Of a stretch of 64,000 nucleotides of DNA, positions 46,220 through 55,077 are shown piece after piece. The position numbers were made by a program, and so were the translations under genes. The number at the start of each line of letters is the position of its first letter. Position 1 is the first letter of the stretch. The DNA comes from Streptomyces roseifaciens (GTDB taxonomy: Bacteria; Actinomycetota; Actinomycetes; Streptomycetales; Streptomycetaceae). The notes under the pieces are model-generated. The model was not told where the DNA came from, did not search any database, and was given only the letters and a program-made list of their open reading frames with translations. The DNA lies in NCBI RefSeq assembly GCF_001445655.1, contig NZ_LNBE01000001.1, positions 1,811 through 65,810 on the forward strand, given 5' to 3'.

Positions 46220-47782
46220 ATGTCGAAGAGCGAAGCGCCGGCGCCCACAGCCTCGTCCCGTCCCCCGGCCGACCCCGTCACGCCGACGCGGCGCTGGGCG
46301 GTCCTGGCAGTGCTCTCCACCAGCCTGCTCCTGTGCGGCATCGACCTGACCGTGCTGCACGTGGCCGTACCGAGCATGACCCGGGACCTGCACCCCAGCG
46401 GTGTGCAGCTGCTGTGGATCGTCGACGTGTACTCCCTGACGCTCGCCTCCCTGCTCGTGACGTGCGGAACCCTGGGCGACCGCATCGGCCGCAAGCGCAT
46501 GGTGCTCAGCGGCTTCGCGTTGTTCGGCCTGGCCTCCGCCGCCGCCGCGTTCTCCACGACCACACCCCAGCTGATCGCCGCCCGGGTCGCGCTCGGCGTC
46601 GGCGCGGCCATGATCATGGCATCCACCGTCGCGGTGATCAGGGTCGTCTTCACCGACGACCGCGAACGGGCCGTCGCCATCGGCGTCTGGACGGCGGCGC
46701 ACAGCGTGGGCGCGACCGTCGGACCGCTGGTGGGAGGCCTGGTGACCCAGCGCTGGGGTTGGGGTGCGGTCTTCCTCGTCAACGTCCCGATCGTCCTCGT
46801 CATCCTCGTCGTGGGCGCGCGGGTCATCCCGGAATCGAAGAACTCCGCGCCCCGCCACTGGGATGTGGCCAGCGTGGCCCTGTCGGTCGCGGGCCTGGCG
46901 GGGGTGGTGTACGCGCTCAAGAGGGCCGGCGAGCACTTCAGCGTGCCCTGGCCCGTCGCCGTCACCGCCACGGCCGGAGCGTTCCTGCTGTACCTCTTCG
47001 TACGGCGCCAGCGACAGCTCACCGAGCCGTTGCTGGACTTCTCCCTCTTCTCGAGCCGGCGCTTCTCCATGGCCACCGTGTGCGTCATCAGCTGCTTCGG
47101 CAGCTACGTCGCCCTGCTGTTCTTCCTCACCCAATGGCTCCAGCAGACCGGGGGCTACTCGCCGCTGCGCGCCGGGCTGGCCCTGATGCCTCTGGCCGCC
47201 GCCAACGCCGTGGGAGCCGCGACGGCCCCTTGGCTGTCCGCCCGATGGGGCAACCGGTGGTCGCTCACCGGATCCCTCGCCGCCTTCGCGGCCGCGCTGT
47301 TCCTGCTGGTGCCGGTCGGCGACAGCGGCGCCTACGGCTCGCTCATCGCAACGATGCTCGTCGCGGGATACGGGGCGGGCGTCGTCATGACGCTGGGCGC
47401 CGACTCCATCATGAGCGCCGCGGCACCCGAACGCTCCGGCGAGGCCGCCGCGATCCAGGAGACGTCCTTCGAACTCGGCGCCGGTCTGGGCGTGGCCGTC
47501 CTCGGCACGGCCTTGACCGCCACCTACCGTCTGACGCTGCCCTCGTTCACCGGCCTGACCCCCCACGACCGGTCCGTCGCGCAACAGTCCTTCGGCGGGG
47601 CCGAGGACGTGGCCGACGGCCTCGACGCGGACACGGCCCGCCAGATCCTGACAGGCGCCCGGCACGCCTACGACCAGGGCTTCACCGCGGTGGCCGCCAT
47701 CGCCGCGGGAGGGCTGACCCTCACCGCGGTGCTCGCGGCTTTCGTGCTGCGCCCCCGCAAGGCGGGGCGTGTGTCACCCTGA
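46220..47782 (+). CDS. DHA2-family MFS drug exporter (14 TM)
   Basis: A 520-residue EmrB/QacA-type drug:proton antiporter. LLLCGIDLTVLHVAVPSM opens helix 1, GDRIGRKRMVLSG is the 2-3 loop, and GPLVGGLVTQRWGWGAVFLV is the helix 5 motif C. About 14 hydrophobic segments are seen. The ATG at 46220 is preferred over an upstream frame start. Control by the divergent HxlR regulator is likely. It probably exports the product of the flavoenzyme cluster or an inducing toxin. Confidence 0.92.
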   Translation: MSKSEAPAPTASSRPPADPVTPTRRWAVLAVLSTSLLLCGIDLTVLHVAVPSMTRDLHPSGVQLLWIVDVYSLTLASLLVTCGTLGDRIGRKRMVLSGFALFGLASAAAAFSTTTPQLIAARVALGVGAAMIMASTVAVIRVVFTDDRERAVAIGVWTAAHSVGATVGPLVGGLVTQRWGWGAVFLVNVPIVLVILVVGARVIPESKNSAPRHWDVASVALSVAGLAGVVYALKRAGEHFSVPWPVAVTATAGAFLLYLFVRRQRQLTEPLLDFSLFSSRRFSMATVCVISCFGSYVALLFFLTQWLQQTGGYSPLRAGLALMPLAAANAVGAATAPWLSARWGNRWSLTGSLAAFAAALFLLVPVGDSGAYGSLIATMLVAGYGAGVVMTLGADSIMSAAAPERSGEAAAIQETSFELGAGLGVAVLGTALTATYRLTLPSFTGLTPHDRSVAQQSFGGAEDVADGLDADTARQILTGARHAYDQGFTAVAAIAAGGLTLTAVLAAFVLRPRKAGRVSP

Positions 47783-47859
47783 CCCGCCATGTTCATGGTG
47801 GTCCGGTACCACGGGAGTCCTGTGTGCCGACGACGGAGAGCAGTTCCACCTGGGCGGCG

Positions 47860-48202
47860 CCTCGTGGCGAACTCCGAGCTGCGCCGCCGCAGTACGGTCG
47901 CCGTCCGGGCCACCCCACTGTCGTGCCCGCGCCGTGCGGCGACCGCCTGGAGGTCGGCGACGAAGGCACAGGAGTGGTGCGGGTGGTCGTCGGGCGGGTC
48001 GAGGACGCGGGCTGCGGGGTCGGTGGACCAGCGGTAGGTGAAGCTCGCGGCCGGGCCGCGTACCGCCGGAGGCACGGGCCTGCCGGCGAGGTGGAACAGG
48101 TGGTCGCGTTCGTCGCCGCCCAGACGCAGCTCCCGGGCGAGGGCGGCCAGGGCCTGCTCCGAGGGCTGGGCGCCGCGGTCGCGCTCCAGCGGATGGGGTG
48201 AC
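47860..48202 (-). pseudogene. MmyB-family HTH regulator, internally deleted
   Basis: The reverse strand reads LERDRGAQPSEQALAALARE and LRLGGDERDHLFHLAGRP, the end of an XRE/MmyB DNA-binding domain. It then jumps directly to ASFTYRWSTDPAARVLDPPD and DHPHHSCAFVADLQAVA, the end of the MmyB ligand domain. The first HTH helices and the whole middle ligand-binding part are missing, and no start codon fits. This is a clear deletion pseudogene next to the exporter. Confidence 0.75.
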
Positions 48203-48211
48203 GCCCCGATG

Positions 48212-49024
48212 TCAGTGATCGGTGGCCATGGCGCGGGTGATGGCGCGGGCCATGGCCACCACGGCGGGGATGTGCGCGGCCGACTGGCTCTGTTCGGACG
48301 GAGTGATGACCGAGATGGCGGCGATGGTGGTGTGGTGCCGGTCGAGGACGGGTGCGGAGACGCCGGTCATGAGGGTGTCCCATTGGGGGCGGGAGAAGAC
48401 CGCGAACCGGTCGCGGCGGATGGCCGCGAGCCGGGAGCGCAGCGCCTCGGCCGTTCCCATCAGGTTGTCCTCGTCGGCCGGGTGGTCGGCGACCATGAAG
48501 TCCTCTTGCACCTGGGCGGGGGCGAACGCCAGCAGGACGAGCCCGGGGGCGGTGGCGTGCAGCGGCATCCGGCCGCCGACCCGGTACATCACGCGCTGGG
48601 CGTCGTGCGCGGACAGCCGTTCGATCAGGACGCCTTCCAGGCCCTCGCGCACGACCAGTTGTACGTGCTGACGGGTGGCGTGGGAGAGGTCCTGCAGGTA
48701 GGGGAGGGCGATGGCGCGCAGGCCGTGGCCGCGTGGTGCCACGGTGGCGATTTCCAGCAGCCGTAAGCCGATGGCGTAGTGGCCGGAGTCGGTGCGCTCC
48801 AGGGCGCCGTGCTCGACGAGTCGGCGGGCGATGCGCAGCGCGGTGGCCTTGGGCAGGTCCGCCCGCGCGGCCAGGGCGGTCAGGGACAGCACCGGGGCGT
48901 CCGGCCCGAAGCAGGTGAGCAAGCGAAAGGCCCGGTCCAGAAGGGGCTCGCCGTGGGCCGGGCGGTGTCCGCGGACGCGGGGCCGCTCCTCGTTCGTGCC
49001 GCTGCCGTCGTGCGAGCTGTTCAC
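48212..49024 (-). CDS. IclR-family transcriptional regulator
   Basis: A 270-residue regulator. The N-terminal winged HTH is PLLDRAFRLLTCFGPDAPVL with LTALAARADLPKATALRIAR. The effector domain has QHVQLVVREGLEGVLIERLS, YRVGGRMPLHATAPGLVLLA and VSAPVLDRHHTTIAAISVIT. The GTG at 49024 with GGGAG upstream is preferred; an in-frame extension to 49120 is proline/arginine-rich. Target unknown; it is not next to catabolic genes. Confidence 0.92.
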   Translation of the reverse strand: MNSSHDGSGTNEERPRVRGHRPAHGEPLLDRAFRLLTCFGPDAPVLSLTALAARADLPKATALRIARRLVEHGALERTDSGHYAIGLRLLEIATVAPRGHGLRAIALPYLQDLSHATRQHVQLVVREGLEGVLIERLSAHDAQRVMYRVGGRMPLHATAPGLVLLAFAPAQVQEDFMVADHPADEDNLMGTAEALRSRLAAIRRDRFAVFSRPQWDTLMTGVSAPVLDRHHTTIAAISVITPSEQSQSAAHIPAVVAMARAITRAMATDH

Positions 49025-49172
49025 CGCAAGCTCCCGCGGATCGGGCCGGACGGGTTCACCCAATGAAACCAGGGGTGGTCCGTCACCGACAGACCCGCGA
49101 GCATCTTCCGCGTCGGGCAAGCCCCTTCAGGGTCTCGCGCCGGCATCGTCAACCAGAAAAGGACGTGCAGTG

Positions 49173-49616
49173 ATGAAGTCAGCCATGCGTACCGGACTGG
49201 CCGTCGCGGTAGCGGCTGCGGCCCTTGCCGTGGCCGTCCCTCAGGCGGGCGCTGTCGGCGCCAAGAGCGACCGTCCGGCGGCCGGCCCGGACAAGGTGAA
49301 CTCCGTCCAGAAGGAGACCGACGGCCGCCGTGTGCTGCGTCCCCGCGCGGGGAACCCGGTCCAGATCAGTCCTGCCGCCTACAACCAGGCCCGGAGCATC
49401 CTGGCGAAGGCCGGCAGCATGACCGCGGCCAAGTCCCACCCCATCCACGGCACGACCGGCGTGCCGGCCAGGTACGGCGTCAACCTGCTGGCCTGCGCGC
49501 GGGACGAGTACCGGGCCCACGACAAGAACCTTCCGCTGAAGCAGTCGGGCATGTCGCCCTACCACTACATAGCGATCCACGACGCGGCGAAGACCATGGG
49601 CATCACCCGCTGGTGA
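49173..49616 (+). CDS. Secreted protein of unknown function
   Basis: A 147-residue exported protein. The signal peptide is MRTGLAVAVAAAALAVAVPQ with cleavage near AGAVGA. The mature part is basic and ends in ARDEYRAHDKNLPLKQSGMS, then YHYIAIHDAAKTMGITRW. I do not recognise a family. A single Cys is present. It is divergent from the IclR gene, which might regulate it. Confidence 0.75.
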   Translation: MKSAMRTGLAVAVAAAALAVAVPQAGAVGAKSDRPAAGPDKVNSVQKETDGRRVLRPRAGNPVQISPAAYNQARSILAKAGSMTAAKSHPIHGTTGVPARYGVNLLACARDEYRAHDKNLPLKQSGMSPYHYIAIHDAAKTMGITRW

Positions 49617-49998
49617 CCGAGTTCCGACCGAGCGCGAGCGGTCTGGGCCAAGGGGCGCCGACGGTGCGCACAGCTCCATGGACCCGCACCGAAAGCACGG
49701 CGGAGGCGAGAGACCATTGCTGTCGCCCGGGGATCCGGGCGGCGGCTCGGTTCTGCCGCATCGTCGATGACGTAGCGTTCGCGGCGCTCGCCGGGCTGAC
49801 ACGAAGCCGCTGGACCAGGTCAGCGGCGTGTTCGAGGAGAGTGGTGAAGGACTTCGTGAAGTCCTGGACCGCTTGGGGGTCACGTCCATGGCCGCTGCCG
49901 GGGACCGGCGGTGCCGGAGACTGAGCCTGCTTGTGCCGGCGCGCACGCTGCCGCGTGGCTTCGTGCGCCCGGTCCGCCGTTGCCCCAGGCGCCGGCCG
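49617..49998. other. Gap without a recognisable gene
   Basis: About 380 bp after the secreted-protein stop. Open frames exist on both strands, but none shows a family motif or a good start. A reverse-strand stretch (DPQAVQDFTKSFTTLLEHAA) looks protein-like but was not identified. It is probably decayed DNA continuous with the pseudogene that follows. Confidence 0.4.
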
Positions 49999-50545
49999 AT
50001 CTCTGTGTACCCGAGCGGAGCGCCGCTGCCCGAGCCGGACGAGTGGATGCGCCGCCTCGGCACGCTTCCGCTGATGTCCCAGCCTGGCGAGCAGTGGGGG
50101 TATCACATCGGCTCCGACCTGCTCGGCGTGCTTGTCGCGAGGGTCACGGGCCAGTCGTACGAGACGTTCCTGCGCGAGCGCATCCTCGATCCGCTGGGGA
50201 TGAAGGACACCGGTTTCCACGTGCCCGCCGACAAGATCGACCGGCTGCCGCCCAGCGTGTCCCGGTCCGCCGTTGCGGGCTGATGACCACCAACCGCCTC
50301 ACGCCCGAGCAGCAAGCCGCTCGAGACGCCGTGACCGACAACGCCCAGGTGCCGCTCGGCCTCGAGATGCAGGGCGGGCGGCTGGGGCTTCGGGATGGCG
50401 GTGCGCACCTACCGCGGCGACTACGCGCCCATCGGCCAGTTCGGCTGGGGACGGCGGAACCGGCACCACGACGTACGCCGACCCGGACAACCAGCTCACC
50501 GGAATCCTGCTCACCCAGACCGATATGAGCACGGCAGATTCATCA
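49999..50545 (+). pseudogene. Serine hydrolase (beta-lactamase class C family), decayed
   Basis: Three frames must be joined to read one gene: PDEWMRRLGTLPLMSQPGEQ and GSDLLGVLVARVTGQSYETF; then LTPEQQAARDAVTDNAQVPL; then MAVRTYRGDYAPIGQFGW followed by GTGTTTYADPDNQLTGILL. This is the C-terminal two-thirds of a serine hydrolase of the class C type, without the SxxK region. At least two frameshifts and an N-terminal deletion mark it as dead. Confidence 0.8.
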
Positions 50546-50708
50546 GCGCGGCCAACAGCCTGCCGATCGGAGCGCAGGTCAAGGTCGACGTCGCCCGGCC
50601 CCGCCGGTACGCACCGAGGGGGCCGCGAGTCTGGTTGTGCCGCCTCGGGTGGGCTCGGCCCAGCGGCAGACTGCGAGGCGAGGACAGGCCGCCTTCCTGC
50701 GGCATCCT

Positions 50709-50927
50709 GTGGCGCCACCTGACGCCGTATGGCGCAGCTTGGCGCCGTCCGATGGTGCCCGGCGCCATTCCGCCATCCCGAAAGCGCATGGGCACGGATG
50801 GCGCCGCAGCGACTCAGATTGATCCCTTCCCCTTTCCGCAGTTCAGGGCGATCGCTCCCACGCTCGGCAACGCAAGGCGCCATTCGGACTTGCGTATGGC
50901 GCCATAGCGCTGCCATGATGACGTCAT
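50709..50927. promoter_or_regulatory. Array of GGCGCC palindromes upstream of the RHH/DUF4097/ABC operon
   Basis: GGCGCC occurs at 50711, 50741, 50761, 50800, 50876 and 50898, with GGCGCA at 50731. The last lies in the 12-bp perfect palindrome TATGGCGCCATA (50895-50906). A second palindrome, ATGACGTCAT (50918-50927), ends on the ATG of the first gene. Several copies are flanked by TAT or CAT. This looks like a multi-site operator region for the ribbon-helix-helix protein that follows. Confidence 0.55.
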
Positions 50928-51444
50928 GGACCTCACGCCGTATGTCGACACCCTCCGCCGCGAACTCGCGGTGGCCGCCGAAGCCGGTGGGGAAGATGCC
51001 CGCGAGCTGGCCGAGCGGCTCACCGCTCCTCTGGAGTCGGCGACCCGTCTGGCCATGCTCAATGTGCTCTCCGCCGCGATGGACGAGATCACCCGCGAGC
51101 TCGCCCCCGGCTCGGTCGACATACGGCTGCGCGGGCTGGACCCCGACTTCGTGGTGACGTTGCGGCCCACCGACGGTGGCGCCCCCGCGGAGCCGGCCAC
51201 GCCCCTCGAACCGTTCACGACCCCGGCCCCGGCCGATGGCGACGAGGGCGGCACCGCCCGCGTCAACCTGCGTCTGCCGGCCCACCTCAAGGCCCGAGCC
51301 GAGGAGGCCGCGAGTCGCGAAGGCCTGTCGGTCAACGCGTGGCTGGTGCGCACCGTGTCGACCGCGGTCGGCGGCGGCACCCGGCCGCGTACGACGGAGA
51401 AGACCCAGACCGTCGGACAGAATCTCACGGGCTGGGTGCGCTAG
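50926..51444 (+). CDS. HicB-like protein with C-terminal ribbon-helix-helix domain
   Basis: A 172-residue protein. An N-terminal helical region (LTPYVDTLRRELAVAAEAGG) is followed by an acidic linker and an Arc/HicB-type ribbon-helix-helix DNA-binding segment, RVNLRLPAHLKARAEEAASR and EGLSVNAWLVRTV (about residues 108-144). It heads an operon with DUF4097, an ABC ATPase and a permease, so it is probably the operon's repressor. No HicA-type toxin is adjacent. Confidence 0.85.
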   Translation: MDLTPYVDTLRRELAVAAEAGGEDARELAERLTAPLESATRLAMLNVLSAAMDEITRELAPGSVDIRLRGLDPDFVVTLRPTDGGAPAEPATPLEPFTTPAPADGDEGGTARVNLRLPAHLKARAEEAASREGLSVNAWLVRTVSTAVGGGTRPRTTEKTQTVGQNLTGWVR

Positions 51445-51540
51445 CCGCGCCCCCGCCCGCACCACCTCACCCGCACCACTCCACCCACACCACGTCCCAC
51501 CAACGGGGACGCCCCAAAGACTCAAGAGGACGGGACAGCC

Positions 51541-52389
51541 ATGCCTTCTTTCGACACTCCCGAACCGATCTCGGCCACGGCGCACGTGGAGGCCGGTTCC
51601 ATCCGGTTCACCGCGGGAGACCGCCTCGACACCGTCGTCGAGGTGCGGCCCCGCGACCCGAAGAAGGACCGGGACGTACGGACGGCCGACCAGACCGAGG
51701 TCACGTACGCGAGCGGCGTCCTGACCGTCAGGACGCCCAAGGGCAATCTGCTCGGCCTCGGCCGCCCCGGCATCGTCGACGTGGCGGTCGAACTGCCCAC
51801 GGGCTCGCGCGTCGACATGACCGGCGCCTGGGCCCAGGTGCTCGGCGAGGGCCGGCTCGGCGAGGTCCACGTGAAGACCTCGTCCGGCGACGTCCGCCTC
51901 GGCACCACCGGCCCGCTGACGCTGACCGCCTCCCACGGCTCGATCACCGTGGACCGGGTCGAGGGCACGGCCGAGATCACCACCAGCACCGGCAGCCTGC
52001 GTGTCGGTACCGTCGACGGCTCCGCCGTCCTGAAGAACTCGCACGGCACCACGACCATCGGCGCCGCGACCGGCGACCTGCGGGTGCGCGGCGCCAACGG
52101 CGACATCATCATTGCGTGCGCCGAAGCCTCGGTCACCGCCGCCACCGCCCACGGCGCCGTGCGCGTGGGTGACGTGGCCCGCGGCACCGTCCAGTTGGAG
52201 ACCTCCTACGGCGCCATCGAGATCGGCATCCGCGAGGGCACCGCCGCCTGGCTCGACGTCAGCTCGGGCTCCGGCCAGGTGCGCAACATGCTCACCGCGT
52301 CCGAGGCCCCGGAGAAGACCGAGGACGCCGTCGAGGTCCGCGCCCGCACCCGGTACGGCAACATCGACATCCTCCGCGCCAAGGCCTGA
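51541..52389 (+). CDS. DUF4097-family beta-helix-like protein
   Basis: A 282-residue protein made of short repeated strands, typical of DUF4097/adhesin-like beta-helix proteins (GSRVDMTGAWAQVLGEGRLG, VHVKTSSGDVRLGTTGPLTL, IEIGIREGTAAWLDVSSGSG). There is no signal peptide, so it is probably cytoplasmic. An AAGAGGA site precedes the ATG. It commonly accompanies RHH and DrrAB-type genes in Streptomyces; its role is unknown. Confidence 0.85.
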   Translation: MPSFDTPEPISATAHVEAGSIRFTAGDRLDTVVEVRPRDPKKDRDVRTADQTEVTYASGVLTVRTPKGNLLGLGRPGIVDVAVELPTGSRVDMTGAWAQVLGEGRLGEVHVKTSSGDVRLGTTGPLTLTASHGSITVDRVEGTAEITTSTGSLRVGTVDGSAVLKNSHGTTTIGAATGDLRVRGANGDIIIACAEASVTAATAHGAVRVGDVARGTVQLETSYGAIEIGIREGTAAWLDVSSGSGQVRNMLTASEAPEKTEDAVEVRARTRYGNIDILRAKA

Positions 52390-52449
52390 GCAGCACATCC
52401 TCAACCAGCCCCGTCCCCCACTTACTTCAGCCTTCGAACGGAGGGCCTC

Positions 52450-53457
52450 ATGCCTTCTTCTGTCATACCCACGCCCAGGTGGGTCGACGGTCACGCGTCG
52501 CCGGCCGCCGTCTCCACCGTCGGTCTGCGTAAGTCGTACGGTGACAAGACCGTCCTCGACGGCATCGATCTGCGCATCCCGGCCGGCTCGGTCTTCGCGC
52601 TGCTCGGGCCCAACGGCGCCGGCAAGACCACCGTCGTGAAGATCCTGTCCACGCTCATCACCGCCGACGGCGGGCAGGCCCAGGTCGCGGGCCACGACAT
52701 CGCCAGGTCACCGGACGGGGTGCGCGCCGCGATCGGCGTCACCGGGCAGTTCTACGCAGTCGACGGGCTGATCACCGGTGAGGAGAACATGCTCCTCATG
52801 GCGGACCTGCACCACCTGTCCAAGCGCGAGGGGCGGCGGGTCGCCGCCGAGCTGCTGGAGCGCTTCGACCTGGTGGAGGCGGCGAAGAAGCCCGCCTCCA
52901 CCTACTCCGGCGGCATGAAGCGCCGCCTCGACATCGCCATGACCCTGGTCGGCAAGCCGCGGATCATCTTCCTCGACGAGCCGACCACCGGCCTCGACCC
53001 GCGCTCCCGCCACAACATGTGGGGCATCATCCGCGAGCTGGTCTCCGGGGGAGTGACGGTCTTCCTCACCACCCAGTACCTGGAGGAGGCCGACGAGCTC
53101 GCCGACCGCATCGCGGTGCTGAACGACGGCAAGATCGCCGCCGAGGGCACTGCCGAGGAACTGAAGCGGCTCATCCCGGGCGGGCACGTGCGGCTGCGGT
53201 TCTCCGACCCGGTCACGTACCAGGCCGCCGCCTCCGCGCTGCGCGAGGTCACCGGGGACGACGAGGCGCTGTCGCTGCAGATCCCCAGCGACGGCAGCCA
53301 GCGCGAGCTGCGCTCCATCCTCGACTGGCTGGACTCCGCCGGCATCGAGGCGGACGAGCTGACCGTGCACACCCCCGACCTCGACGACGTCTTCTTCGCC
53401 CTCACCGGCTCCAACCAGCCGAACCAGCCGAACCTGCCGAAGGAGGCCGTCCGATGA
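52450..53457 (+). CDS. DrrA-like ABC exporter ATPase
   Basis: A 335-residue ABC ATPase of the drug-resistance (DrrA) type. Walker A is GPNGAGKTTVVKIL, the signature is YSGGMKRRLDIAMTL, Walker B is IIFLDEPTTGLDPRSR, and the C-terminal DrrA extension ends in TPDLDDVFFALTG. It overlaps the permease gene by four bases. It probably powers efflux of a lipophilic compound. Confidence 0.95.
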   Translation: MPSSVIPTPRWVDGHASPAAVSTVGLRKSYGDKTVLDGIDLRIPAGSVFALLGPNGAGKTTVVKILSTLITADGGQAQVAGHDIARSPDGVRAAIGVTGQFYAVDGLITGEENMLLMADLHHLSKREGRRVAAELLERFDLVEAAKKPASTYSGGMKRRLDIAMTLVGKPRIIFLDEPTTGLDPRSRHNMWGIIRELVSGGVTVFLTTQYLEEADELADRIAVLNDGKIAAEGTAEELKRLIPGGHVRLRFSDPVTYQAAASALREVTGDDEALSLQIPSDGSQRELRSILDWLDSAGIEADELTVHTPDLDDVFFALTGSNQPNQPNLPKEAVR

Positions 53458-54242
53458 GCTCCCTCTCCCTCGCCCTGCGCGACTCGTCCACGATGCTGCG
53501 CCGCAACCTCCTGCACGCACGGCGCTACCCGTCCCTCACCCTGAACCTGCTGCTGACGCCGATCGTCCTGCTGCTGCTCTTCGTCTACATCTTCGGTGAC
53601 GTGATGAGCGCGGGCATGGGCGGCGGCGCCGACCGCTCCGAGTACATCGCCTACGTCGTGCCGGGCATCCTGATGATGACCATCGGAGGCACCGTGGTCG
53701 GGACCGCGGTGTCCGTCTCCAACGACATGACCGAGGGCATCATCGCCCGCTTCCGTACGATGGCGATCCACCGTGGCTCGGTGCTCATCGGGCACGTCAT
53801 CGGCAGCGTGCTGCAGTCGGTCATGAGCGTGGTCCTCGTGGGCGTCGTCGCCGTGGCCATCGGCTTCCGGGCCACGAATGCCACGGCTCTGGAGTGGCTG
53901 GCGGCTTTCGGGCTGATGGCGCTGGTCGCCCTGGCGCTCACCTGGATCGCGGTCGGGATGGGCATGGTCAGCCCGAACGCCGAGGCGGCCAGCAACAACG
54001 CGATGCCGCTGATCATCCTTCCGCTCATCTCGAGCGCCTTCGTCCCGGTCGACGCGATGCCGGGGTGGTTCCAGCCGATCGCCGAGTACCAGCCGTTCAC
54101 GCCGGCGATCGAGACCCTGCGCGGCCTGCTGCTCGGCACCGAGATCGGCAACAACGGGTGGCTCGCGGTCGCCTGGTGCCTGGCTCTCTCCGCGCTCGGC
54201 TACTTCTGGTCGAAGGCGGTTTTCAACCGCGATCCGAAGTAG
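53454..54242 (+). CDS. DrrB-like ABC-2 permease
   Basis: A 262-residue ABC-2 type permease with six hydrophobic segments. SLTLNLLLTPIVLLLLFVYI is helix 1, FRTMAIHRGSVLIGHVIGS follows helix 2, and the family signature PLIILPLISSAFVPVDAMPG lies before helix 6. The start is fixed by the ATGA overlap with the ATPase. The two make an exporter unit. Confidence 0.95.
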   Translation: MSSLSLALRDSSTMLRRNLLHARRYPSLTLNLLLTPIVLLLLFVYIFGDVMSAGMGGGADRSEYIAYVVPGILMMTIGGTVVGTAVSVSNDMTEGIIARFRTMAIHRGSVLIGHVIGSVLQSVMSVVLVGVVAVAIGFRATNATALEWLAAFGLMALVALALTWIAVGMGMVSPNAEAASNNAMPLIILPLISSAFVPVDAMPGWFQPIAEYQPFTPAIETLRGLLLGTEIGNNGWLAVAWCLALSALGYFWSKAVFNRDPK

Positions 54243-54499
54243 CCGGGACGACCGAGGGGGCTGGCCGCCTTCCGTAGCTCGTCCCGCCCGAGGGCGGCGC
54301 ACTCCGACACCCCGTCGGCGTACGCCGCCCCGTCCGCGTTCCCGGCCGCCTGCCAGGCCCGGGGCCGCGGGCACCGTCGGACGGAACTCACGCTGCACCC
54401 ACGTCCGTTCAGCGTCGCCGCAGCGTTGGTGGGTTACCTCGTGCTCGCCGTCAAGTTCCCCGAGCGATTCTTACGACGTGGTGCGGTGGCCGCGAGTCG

Positions 54500-54690
54500 C
54501 CGCCACTCGGGTAGGCATGCACCACTTGGCGCTACGAGAGCACCACCACCGTCATCAGCGCCACGACCGCGACCGCGATCTACTGGGTGAAGTGCGGATA
54601 CGCCAGCCCGCCCAGCGTGAGCACCAGCAGGATCTCCTGGGTGGCGTACGCCACCGATGACAGCGGGTCCGAAGCGAAGATCGGCAGGGC
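54500..54690 (-). pseudogene. APC-family amino acid permease fragment with in-frame stops
   Basis: The reverse strand reads ALPIFASDPLSSVAYATQEI, LLVLTLGGLAYPHFTQ, stop, IAVAVVALMTVVVLS, stop, RQVVHAYPSGG. This is the N-terminal region of an APC permease with two TAG codons inside, and both ends are missing. The rest of 54243-55077 has no recognisable gene. Confidence 0.8.
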
Positions 54691-55077
54691 CGGCCCTGCC
54701 GATCGCCAATCGGCTGTATGCAACGCCGGGGCCGCCCCGTATCAGGGCGGCGTCAGGAATGCGGTGTGCCGGTTGAAACCGGGGCGGCGGCCTCGTTGAC
54801 TGGGTGATGTGAACAGCTCTTTGCGCCATGACGACCGGCCGCCTCATACGGCGTCGCCGAGCGCCGCGCGCTGTTCGCTGTCAGTGCGGTGAACGCGGTG
54901 CTCTGAGCGACACTGCCTCGTCCTCGGATTGAGGCCTGCTGCCGCCGCACCGCATCGATCGCTTCCACCTGCTCGCCGGCGCTCCCCGAGCGCCTGGTGA
55001 CACCTTCCCGCTCGCACGACAACTCCGCCGCCCGGTGGAGCGCTGTCGCGTTTGCCCATATCCCGGAGTGGATCATC

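Noticed and set aside
50926..51444. Complete HicAB toxin-antitoxin module
   Set aside because: The HicB-like RHH protein has no adjacent small HicA-type toxin gene on either side.
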